The translations under genes were made by a program, and so were the position numbers. 5,351 nucleotides of DNA, taken from NCBI GenBank assembly GCA_030271555.1, contig JARXKQ010000106.1:1-5351 (forward strand), given 5' to 3'. The notes beneath the pieces are model-generated. The model was given only the letters and a program-made list of their open reading frames with translations. It ran no database searches and was not told where the DNA came from. The stretch's first letter is position 1. Every line of letters begins with the position of its first letter. Origin of the DNA: Chloroflexota bacterium (GTDB lineage: Bacteria > Chloroflexota > Limnocylindria > Limnocylindrales > CSP1-4). Positions 1 through 5,351 of this stretch are shown here, piece after piece.

Positions 1-17
1 CAGTCCCCAACGGGCTT

Positions 18-57
18 AGTCGGCTCGGCACATATTCAGTCGGCTCGGCACATGTTC
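18..57. repeat. Tandem direct repeat, two 20-bp units
   Basis: Two adjacent 20-base units, 18-37 (AGTCGGCTCGGCACATATTC) and 38-57, differ only at the 17th base (A versus G). The first 16 bases of each are identical. No third copy is visible on either side. The repeat lies in the non-coding leader about 100 bases before the probable promoter of the aldehyde dehydrogenase gene. It could be a regulator-binding array, the repeated end of an insertion element, or a chance duplication; the sequence does not decide between these. Confidence 0.85.
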
Positions 58-110
58 CGCTTTGAGTAGCAGCACGGGTGATGGCGTCCCCAGCAATCGG
101 CAGACCATAA

Positions 111-126
111 GTGACCACAAAGTCAC
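111..126. promoter_or_regulatory. Small inverted repeat, possible operator
   Basis: GTGAC, six bases (CACAAA), then GTCAC form a perfect 5-bp inverted repeat. It is centred about 54 bases before the GTG start at 173, which would be the transcription start if the gene is leaderless, so the position would suit an activator. The half-sites recall those of CRP/FNR-type regulators, but GTGA and TCAC are eight bases apart rather than the six of the CRP consensus. Five-base half-sites occur by chance, so this is only a candidate. Confidence 0.25.
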
Positions 127-160
127 CTGTAGCGTGGTGGCGCACGGGCGAGGGTCGGTG

Positions 161-166
161 TAGGCT
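161..166 (+). promoter_or_regulatory. Probable -10 box of a leaderless promoter (ALDH operon)
   Basis: TAGGCT fits the TANNNT form of a -10 element. Exactly six bases separate it from the GTG at 173, so transcription would begin at or next to the start codon. No good -35 hexamer is seen 16-18 bases upstream, and there is no Shine-Dalgarno sequence before the GTG, which agrees with a leaderless mRNA. The same box and spacing recur before the lipoprotein gene at 2739. Confidence 0.5.
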
Positions 167-172
167 GTCGAC

Positions 173-1732
173 GTGGCAACCAAGAAGACGACCACCGAGT
201 CGACGCGGGCGCTGACGCAGCGCGGACGCTCGCCGGATGTGGGTCGCGGCACACCTCAGCCGTCCACCTGGAGCCTGGGCGACGGCCAGCAGGTCCCGTG
301 GGAGTACGCGCCGGCACCCGAATCACGAGACATCCTCCAGATCAAGAGTCGGTACGGCCTGTTCATCGGCGGCAAGGAAGTCGCCCCGCGTGGCGGGCAG
401 TGGTTCACGACGGTGGATCCCGCCACGGAAGAGCCGATCGCGGAGATCGCCCGGGCAACGGTGAAGGATGTCGATCAGGCGGTGAGCGCCGCGAGGAAGG
501 CCTTCCGGCGCGACTGGAGCACGCTACCCGGCAGCGAACGCGCCAAGTACCTCTTCCGCATTGCCCGCATCCTGCAGGAGCGGAGCCGCGAGTTCGCCGT
601 CCTCGAGTCACTCGATGGCGGCAAGCCGATCAAGGAGTCGCGCGACGTTGATGTGCCTCTAGCCGCGGCGCACTTCTGGTACTACGCGGGCTGGGCGGAC
701 AAGCTGGAATACGCGTTCCCCAACCGCGACCCGAAGCCGCTTGGGGTTGCGGCGCAGGTCATCCCGTGGAACTTCCCGCTGCTGATGCTCGCCTGGAAGA
801 TCGCGCCCGCCCTGGCGGCAGGCAACACGGTGGTCCTCAAGCCGGCCAGCTCCACCCCGATGAGCGCCCTCTTCTTCGCCGACGTCTGCCGCCAGGCCGA
901 CCTGCCGGCGGGCGTCGTCAACATCATCACGGGGCCCGGCGAGATTGGCCTCGCGCTGGTCAAGCACCCCGATGTCGACAAGGTTGCGTTCACCGGCTCG
1001 ACGATGGTTGGCAAGGAGATCGGCCGCGCGATTGCCGGCACGAACAAGGCGCTGACCCTCGAGTTGGGCGGCAAGGCGGCGAACATCATCTTTGACGACG
1101 CGCCCATGGACCAGGCGATCGAGGGCGTCATCAACGGCATTTACTTCAACCAGGGCGAAGTCTGCTGCGCGGGTAGTCGGTTGTTCGTGCAGGAATCGAT
1201 TGCCGAACCGTTCATCGCGCGTCTCAAGGACCGGCTCAGCACGCTGCGTGTTGGCGACCCGCTCGACAAGAACACCGACGTCGGCGCGATCAACAACGCC
1301 GCCCAGCTGGCCAAGATCGAGGAGCTCGTCGAGGCCGGCGTCGCCGAAGGGGCCGACATGTATCAGCCCGCGTGCGAGCTGCCAGCGCGCGGCTGGTTCT
1401 TCCGACCCACGCTGTTCACCAACGTCGCCCAGTCGAGCCGCATCGCCCAGGAGGAGATCTTTGGCCCGGTCTTGAGCGTGCTGACTTTCCGCACGCCGGC
1501 TGAGGCGATCGAGAAGGCCAATAACACCGCCTACGGCCTGAGCGCCGGCGTCTGGACCGAGAAGGGCAGCCGCATCCTGAGCATGGTCAGCAAGCTGCGC
1601 GCCGGTGTCGTTTGGGCAAACACCTTCAATCGGTTCGATCCCACCTCACCGTTCGGCGGCTATAAAGAGTCGGGCTACGGCCGCGAGGGCGGTCTGCCCG
1701 GGTTGCTCGCCTACATGGACGTCGGCTACTGA
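173..1732 (+). CDS. Aldehyde dehydrogenase, catalytically complete; active half of a probable split ALDH16-like pair
   Basis: A 519-residue cytoplasmic enzyme expected to oxidise an aldehyde to its acid with NAD(P)+. All hallmarks of the family are visible: PWNFP with the oxyanion Asn200, cofactor-binding Lys223, GSTMVG at 275-280, general-base Glu297 in ELGGK, nucleophile Cys331 in GEVCCAGSR, Glu428 in EEIFGPV, and PFGGYKESGYGRE at 493-505. The ALDH fold starts near residue 61. Residues 1-60 are an extra polar tail, basic at its start and probably disordered. The C-terminus is short: it stops at LLAYMDVGY, where most ALDHs continue with a strand of the type EVKTVW. The GTG start is chosen because of the TAGGCT box six bases upstream; GTG at 239 is a weaker alternative. 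The stop overlaps the next gene's ATG, so the two are probably translationally coupled. Family assignment is firm; the substrate is unknown. Confidence 0.95.
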   Translation: MATKKTTTESTRALTQRGRSPDVGRGTPQPSTWSLGDGQQVPWEYAPAPESRDILQIKSRYGLFIGGKEVAPRGGQWFTTVDPATEEPIAEIARATVKDVDQAVSAARKAFRRDWSTLPGSERAKYLFRIARILQERSREFAVLESLDGGKPIKESRDVDVPLAAAHFWYYAGWADKLEYAFPNRDPKPLGVAAQVIPWNFPLLMLAWKIAPALAAGNTVVLKPASSTPMSALFFADVCRQADLPAGVVNIITGPGEIGLALVKHPDVDKVAFTGSTMVGKEIGRAIAGTNKALTLELGGKAANIIFDDAPMDQAIEGVINGIYFNQGEVCCAGSRLFVQESIAEPFIARLKDRLSTLRVGDPLDKNTDVGAINNAAQLAKIEELVEAGVAEGADMYQPACELPARGWFFRPTLFTNVAQSSRIAQEEIFGPVLSVLTFRTPAEAIEKANNTAYGLSAGVWTEKGSRILSMVSKLRAGVVWANTFNRFDPTSPFGGYKESGYGREGGLPGLLAYMDVGY

Positions 1733-2718
1733 TGGCCGAACGAAAGCAGAAGGCTCCGACCGCCGGCAAGCAGCCGACCACCCGCAAGCAGCCTGTCACG
1801 CGGGCCGTTGCCAAGGCTGCCGCGACACCGGCGCCGGTCGCACGGATCGCGGTGCGCAAGACGTACAAGCTCTACGTGGGCGGCCAGTTCCCGCGCTCCG
1901 AGTCGGGCCGCACCTACATTGTCCGCACACCTGACGGCGCGCCGCTGGCCAACGCCGTGCGGTCGTCGAAGAAGGACCTGCGCGACGCCATCAGAACTGC
2001 GCGCGGCGCGGCGCTCGGCTGGGCCGGCAAGACGGCGATGAACCGCGGCCAGGTTCTTTACCGCGTAGCCGAGTTGATGGAAGGTCGCCGCGCGCAATTC
2101 GTCGACGAGGTGGCCGCGGCCGAAGGGCTGAGTGGTGCGGCCGCGGAAGCAGTCGTCGACCGTGCGATCGATCGCTGGGTTTGGTACGCGGGCTGGGCCG
2201 ACAAGATCAGCCAGCTGTTCGGCACGGTCAACCCCGTCGGCGCGTCGTACTTCAACTTCACGTTCCCCGAGGCGACTGGCGTCGTTGGCATCGTGGCGCC
2301 CGAGTCATCGTCGCTGCTTGGCCTGGTGTCGCGCCTCGCGCCGGCCGTCGTCGGCGGCAACGCGGTCGTGGCGCTGGCGAGCGAGTCGCGGCCACTGCCC
2401 GCGGTGACGCTGGGCGAGGTCCTCGCCACGTCCGATGTGCCGGGCGGCGTCATCAACATTCTCACCGGCCTGCGGCGCGAGCTCGTGCCCATCTTGGCCG
2501 GCCACATGGACGTCAACGCCATCGACACCTGGGGCGTCCCGCGTGACATGCGCACCGCGGTTGAGGAAGCCGCAATAGAGAACGTCAAGCGACTGGCCCG
2601 TCCGCCGCGCGGCGCAGACGAGCGCTTCGACTGGCTCGATGACCGCCGCGCGCAGAGGCCCGAATGGATCGCCGCGTTCCTGGAGATGAAGACCGTCTGG
2701 CATCCCATCGGCATGTAA
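1732..2718 (+). CDS. ALDH-like pseudoenzyme lacking the catalytic domain; probable partner of the upstream ALDH
   Basis: A 328-residue protein that aligns with the cofactor-domain half of the upstream ALDH: YKLYVGG (45-51) matches YGLFIGG, WYAGWADKI (151-159) matches WYYAGWADKL, and PGGVINILTG (237-246) matches PAGVVNIITG. The key residues are gone: PWNFP is PESSS (190-194), the cofactor Lys is replaced by Leu215, and GSTMVG becomes roughly DTWGVP (265-270). No ELGGK or catalytic Cys region follows. After a short charged linker it ends in FLEMKTVWHPIG, which resembles the C-terminal strand of complete ALDHs. Residues 1-43 are a Lys/Arg/Ala/Thr/Pro-rich tail. The frame is open throughout and codon use matches the neighbours, so this looks like a maintained gene rather than debris. 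Its ATG shares one base with the preceding TGA. It probably has no activity of its own and a structural or regulatory role, as in the C-terminal domain of ALDH16. Confidence 0.85.
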   Translation: MAERKQKAPTAGKQPTTRKQPVTRAVAKAAATPAPVARIAVRKTYKLYVGGQFPRSESGRTYIVRTPDGAPLANAVRSSKKDLRDAIRTARGAALGWAGKTAMNRGQVLYRVAELMEGRRAQFVDEVAAAEGLSGAAAEAVVDRAIDRWVWYAGWADKISQLFGTVNPVGASYFNFTFPEATGVVGIVAPESSSLLGLVSRLAPAVVGGNAVVALASESRPLPAVTLGEVLATSDVPGGVINILTGLRRELVPILAGHMDVNAIDTWGVPRDMRTAVEEAAIENVKRLARPPRGADERFDWLDDRRAQRPEWIAAFLEMKTVWHPIGM

Positions 2719-2726
2719 CGCGGGAC

Positions 2727-2732
2727 TAGAGT
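2727..2732 (+). promoter_or_regulatory. Probable -10 box of a leaderless promoter (lipoprotein gene)
   Basis: TAGAGT lies in the 20-base gap between the stop of the ALDH-like gene and the ATG at 2739. Six bases separate it from that ATG, the same arrangement as at 161-166. No convincing -35 hexamer is visible. The lipoprotein may therefore have its own leaderless transcript even though it could also be read through from the ALDH pair. Confidence 0.45.
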
Positions 2733-2738
2733 GGCGCC

Positions 2739-3539
2739 ATGAGGGCCGTCACCGTCCTTATCTGTGCCTGCCTGTCCGCGCTGCTCGCCCTCGCCTGCGC
2801 GCCGGCGGCCCTCACCCAAGAACAGATCGTGCCCGCGTTCGTCGCCGCGAGCCAGGCCGATTCACGCACCATGCACATGGAATGGCAGGGCACGATGCAC
2901 CAGGTCGCCGGCGGCGACCAGGGCTCAGGGCTGGGCCAGATCGACCGGTCGTTGAGCGGCGCGTTCGATTTCAACGGCCCGGACTACGCCGGCAGCATCA
3001 CCACAGCAGTTGCCCAGGGCGGCGGGGCTAACCAGATCTCGTATGCGCGAGTGGGCGGCGTCTCGTTCGTGAACTACAGCGAGTCGGGCTGGCAGAGCGC
3101 GGACGCGTTTGGTGCTGCGCCAAGCGAGCTCGATCCCATGCACGATCTCGCAGAAGCCGGGCTTACCTATGAGGCAGCGGACACCCTCGACGGACGAGCG
3201 GTGCACCGCCTGCGTGTGCTCGATGCCGCAGCGTCGCTCGCCGGCGGACTGTTCGACCAGGCGAGCTTCATGGGTGGCTCGCTCACCTTGAACGGCCCGT
3301 CCGACTACCTGATCTACGTCGATGCCAACGGCATCCCCGTCGGCGCGCACGTCGCCCTCGACATAAAGCTGGGCCTCACCGCACCCGACATGGCGTCGCC
3401 CGATCTCGAGTACCAGATCGAGTTCGACTACACCTTCAGCCTGTGGGGCGAGCCAGTCACCATCAGCCCGCCCAACCTGAGCAATAACGGCGGCGGCATC
3501 GATTTTCCGCCGCCGCCGCGCGTTGAACCTTCGCTCTAG
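2739..3539 (+). CDS. Predicted lipoprotein, LolA/LppX-like fold suspected
   Basis: A 266-residue protein with a typical lipoprotein signal peptide: Arg2, a hydrophobic stretch at 4-19 and lipobox ALAC with the lipidated residue at Cys20. It should be exported by Sec, cut by signal peptidase II and anchored to the outer face of the membrane. The mature part alternates short strand-like segments (GAFDFNGPDYAGSI, VGGVSFVNYSESGW, YLIYVDANGIPVGAHVAL, IEFDYTFSLWGEPVTISPP). This resembles the half-barrel lipoproteins of the LolA/LppX/LprG or DUF6612 type, which bind lipids or other hydrophobic ligands; that link is from pattern recognition only. Residues 249-266 are a Gly/Pro-rich, probably unstructured end. 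The ATG is supported by the signal peptide and by the TAGAGT box upstream. The stop overlaps the stop of the convergent gene. Ligand and role are unknown. Confidence 0.8.
   Translation: MRAVTVLICACLSALLALACAPAALTQEQIVPAFVAASQADSRTMHMEWQGTMHQVAGGDQGSGLGQIDRSLSGAFDFNGPDYAGSITTAVAQGGGANQISYARVGGVSFVNYSESGWQSADAFGAAPSELDPMHDLAEAGLTYEAADTLDGRAVHRLRVLDAAASLAGGLFDQASFMGGSLTLNGPSDYLIYVDANGIPVGAHVALDIKLGLTAPDMASPDLEYQIEFDYTFSLWGEPVTISPPNLSNNGGGIDFPPPPRVEPSL
3481..3518 (-). terminator. Possible intrinsic terminator of the minus-strand operon
   Basis: CGGCGGCGGC (3488-3497) and GCCGCCGCCG (3509-3518) form a perfect 10-bp GC stem with an 11-base loop. Read on the minus strand, the stem starts 17 bases after the stop of the DUF72 gene and is followed by TTATTGC, a short and imperfect U-rich run. 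On the plus strand it lies inside the lipoprotein coding region and has no U tract after it. It may therefore end or stabilise the minus-strand transcript, or it may simply reflect Gly- and Pro-coding GC-rich codons. Confidence 0.35.
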
Positions 3540-4249
3540 GTAAGGAGGTCGCGCAGCCGCTCGGCGCGCAGCGCCGACGTGCCGTTTTCGTCATGGCGGA
3601 AGAAGACGAAGCAGTCAGTCCCTGTGTCGAGGAAGGCAGATAGCCGGCCGGACCAGTCGGCCAGGTCGGCGTCCGAGTATGCGGCTCGGCGCAGGCGCAG
3701 GTAGATCGAGGGTCCGGTCAATCGGAGGTCGGGCACCGGCTGCTCATCGAGGTCCGTCGCGCACAACGTCGCGGAGTGAAGCGTGAGCAGTTCGAACACC
3801 TCTTCGGTGTGCCATGAGCGGTGCTGCATCTCGACCACAAGCGCGATATCGGCCGGCCAGGCATCGAGCATCATGGCCAGCCGCTCGTCGTCACGGTGCA
3901 CGTTCTCCGGGACGCGAAACAACACTGCGCCCAGCCGTTCCCCGAATTGCCGATACGGCCCGGTCACCCAAGCAACCGTTTCCGCCGCGGCCGCGCTGAA
4001 GGCACGCATGCTCCCGCCGCGCTGCGCCTTGACCACGAAGCGGAAGTCGCGCGGCGTCGCGGCGATCCAGCGCGCGATCGCCCGGGCCGATGGCTGGTGG
4101 TAGAAGGTGTTGTTGAGCTCAATCGCCGGGAGCCTCTCCGAATACGCCTGGAGCAGGCCGTCGCGCGGCGTGTCAGCGGGATAGAAGAGCGGCGCCCAGT
4201 CGTGATAGGCGAAACCGCTCGTACCGATGTAGGCGCGACCGCGCGTCAT
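3536..4249 (-). CDS. DUF72 (YecE) family protein
   Basis: A 237-residue soluble protein of the DUF72/YecE family, close to the family's usual length. These proteins have a TIM-barrel-like fold and no settled biochemical function. The family pattern is visible in order: IGTSGFAYHDW (8-18), IELNNTFYHQPS (43-54), FVVKA (71-75), GAVLFRVPENV (108-118), VVEMQHRSW (138-146), YLRLRR (183-188) and FVFFRHDENGTSALRAERL (214-232). The last motif is the variant with FRH in place of the more common FNN. The start at the ATG 13 bases after the stop of the permease gene places IGTSG near the N-terminus, as usual for the family. No strong Shine-Dalgarno sequence or own promoter is seen, so it is probably transcribed with the permease. 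Its stop shares the CTAG palindrome with the convergent lipoprotein gene. Family assignment is strong; function is unknown. Confidence 0.92.
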   Translation of the reverse strand: MTRGRAYIGTSGFAYHDWAPLFYPADTPRDGLLQAYSERLPAIELNNTFYHQPSARAIARWIAATPRDFRFVVKAQRGGSMRAFSAAAAETVAWVTGPYRQFGERLGAVLFRVPENVHRDDERLAMMLDAWPADIALVVEMQHRSWHTEEVFELLTLHSATLCATDLDEQPVPDLRLTGPSIYLRLRRAAYSDADLADWSGRLSAFLDTGTDCFVFFRHDENGTSALRAERLRDLLT

Positions 4250-4262
4250 GCCGCGCCCGTTG

Positions 4263-5342
4263 TTACTGCCAGCGGAAGAAGCGCGCGGCGATCAGGAAGC
4301 AGATCACCATCCACGCGCCCAGGACGAGCGCGTCGATGCCCAGCGACGCATAGGCCGCGCCGCCGACCATCGTCTGGCGCAGCGCGTCGGCGAGATAGGT
4401 GAGCGGCATCGCGGCGGCCACCGGTTGGAGCCAGCCGGGCATGAACGAGATGGGAAAGAAGATGCCGCTCAAGAACATCAGCGGGAACTGGACGATGCTC
4501 GTGCCCGCGTTGGCGGTCTCCTCGGTGCGCGCCCACGCCGCGATGATGTAGCCGACTGCGAGGAAGGTCAGCGCGCCCAACGCGATGAAGCCGACCACCA
4601 CGAGCACGTTGCCGACGATGGTCACGCCGAAGAGCCACGCCCCGATGCCCACGATGAGGATGGTCTGGAGCGCGGCAATGATCAGCCGCATGACCACGTT
4701 CGAGCCGACAAAAGTGATGCGCGACAGGGGAGTGGCCGCGAGGCGCTTGAGGATCTGCTTCTCGCGCTGGCTGACCAGCGGAATGGACGCGAAGACGCCC
4801 AGCTGCATGAGCGCCATGGCCAGGATGCTGGGCACGAAGTAGGCGGCGTTGGAGATGTTCTCCGTCTGCATCGTCTGCGGCTGGACGGTGAGCAGCGTCG
4901 GTGCGTTGCTGATGCGCAGGTTCATTGAGGCGACGACCTGGGTGACGACCTGCTGGAGCGCGGTCGTGGCTGTCTGGCGCGACGGATCGGTGATGAACGT
5001 AAGGTTGACCGACTGACTGGCCGCGAGCTGCGCGCCGGCGCCAGCCGGGATGATCAGGACGCCGGCGAACTCGCCGGTTCGCATCTGCGCCAGCGCCTCA
5101 TCGCGCGCGACCTGGTCGACTTCGAGAATCGACACTCCGCTGAAGCCGCTGATCAACTGAGCCGACACGGCCGAGTGGTCCTCGTCGACGACTGCCAGCG
5201 GGAAGTTCTGGGTGCCACCGGAGAAGATCGAGCCGAAAAGCACGATGAAGATCACCGGGAAGGCGAGCGTCCAGAAGAGCGCCGCGCGGTTGCGGTAGAA
5301 GCCCTTGATGTTGGCGATCGTGAGGGGCATGAAGCCACGCAT
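4263..5342 (-). CDS. ABC-2 type transporter permease
   Basis: A 359-residue integral membrane protein of the ABC-2 exporter permease family. The visible layout is one membrane segment (about 21-40), a large extracytoplasmic domain (about 41-165) and five further segments (about 166-190, 214-240, 244-270, 282-304, 334-354). This one-plus-five topology is that of the ABC2_membrane_3 type. SQREKQILKRLAATPL (191-206) is the usual cytoplasmic segment between the second and third membrane helices, and FLSGIFFPISFMPGWLQ (290-306) is the typical motif of the fifth. It would pair with an ATPase to export drugs, lipids or polymers; the ATPase is not in the window and would be expected upstream, beyond the right edge. 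The start at MRGFMPLT suits the family, and an internal ATG four codons later is an alternative. Only nine bases lie upstream, with no in-frame stop, so a longer N-terminus cannot be excluded. The DUF72 gene follows 13 bases downstream. Confidence 0.9.
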   Translation of the reverse strand: MRGFMPLTIANIKGFYRNRAALFWTLAFPVIFIVLFGSIFSGGTQNFPLAVVDEDHSAVSAQLISGFSGVSILEVDQVARDEALAQMRTGEFAGVLIIPAGAGAQLAASQSVNLTFITDPSRQTATTALQQVVTQVVASMNLRISNAPTLLTVQPQTMQTENISNAAYFVPSILAMALMQLGVFASIPLVSQREKQILKRLAATPLSRITFVGSNVVMRLIIAALQTILIVGIGAWLFGVTIVGNVLVVVGFIALGALTFLAVGYIIAAWARTEETANAGTSIVQFPLMFLSGIFFPISFMPGWLQPVAAAMPLTYLADALRQTMVGGAAYASLGIDALVLGAWMVICFLIAARFFRWQ

Positions 5343-5351
5343 GTCTTGAGT

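Noticed and set aside
81..110. Nine-codon reading frame upstream of the ALDH gene
   Set aside because: It has no Shine-Dalgarno sequence and no TANNNT box at the right distance, and it lies before the probable promoter at 161, so it would not be in the leaderless transcript.
111..126. CRP-type binding site
   Set aside because: The half-sites GTGA and TCAC are eight bases apart, not six, so it does not fit the CRP consensus. It is kept only as a generic inverted repeat.
682..1140. Minus-strand open frame (152 codons) inside the ALDH gene
   Set aside because: It lies within the conserved core of the aldehyde dehydrogenase and is explained by high GC content and the codon constraints on the plus strand.
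1732..2718. The ALDH-like gene as a decaying pseudogene
   Set aside because: The frame is intact over 328 codons, it is translationally coupled to the active gene, and it ends with an ordered ALDH-like C-terminal motif. Loss of the catalytic part looks like a stable architecture rather than decay.
2058..2819. Minus-strand open frame (253 codons) opposite the ALDH-like gene
   Set aside because: It shows no recognisable motif and is rich in Ser, Arg, Thr and Ala, as expected for the antisense of a GC-rich gene. The plus strand has clear homology to ALDH.
4248..4928. Long plus-strand open frame (226 codons) opposite the permease gene
   Set aside because: Its product is dominated by Arg, His, Asp, Glu and Gln in the manner of an antisense shadow of a GC-rich membrane protein. 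The minus-strand permease frame has clear family motifs and membrane helices.

Overview
This is a GC-rich bacterial window. It is packed with five long genes whose spacings range from a 4-base overlap to 20 bases. Two of them are preceded by a TANNNT box exactly six bases before the start codon, and no start has a strong Shine-Dalgarno sequence. That pattern of leaderless transcription, together with the gene families, suggests a Chloroflexota or actinobacterial-type genome. No rRNA or other marker gene is present, so this placement is only an inference.

Layout: Bases 1-172 are a non-coding leader. It holds a 20-bp tandem direct repeat (18-57), a small inverted repeat (111-126) and a probable -10 box (161-166). 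Next come two plus-strand genes joined by a TGATG stop/start overlap. The first (173-1732) is a complete, catalytically intact NAD(P)+-dependent aldehyde dehydrogenase. The second (1732-2718) is a short ALDH-like protein that lacks the catalytic residues. A plus-strand gene for a predicted lipoprotein follows (2739-3539) and has its own -10-like box. It converges on a minus-strand pair: an ABC-2 type transporter permease (4263-5342), followed 13 bases downstream by a DUF72/YecE-family protein (3536-4249). The stop codons of the lipoprotein and the DUF72 gene share one CTAG palindrome, and a GC-rich hairpin just inside the lipoprotein gene could end the minus-strand transcript.

How the genes may work together: the ALDH pair is the most interesting part. 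One active enzyme of 519 residues plus a catalytically empty ALDH-like partner of 328 residues adds up to about the size and domain order of the fused enzyme ALDH16. The first protein stops just where the usual C-terminal strand of an ALDH begins, while the second ends with a sequence that looks like that strand. The inference is that the two proteins form one split, ALDH16-like enzyme. The substrate cannot be read from the sequence. The transporter permease needs an ATPase, which would be expected just beyond the right edge of the window. The lipoprotein and the DUF72 protein have no visible functional link to the ALDH pair.
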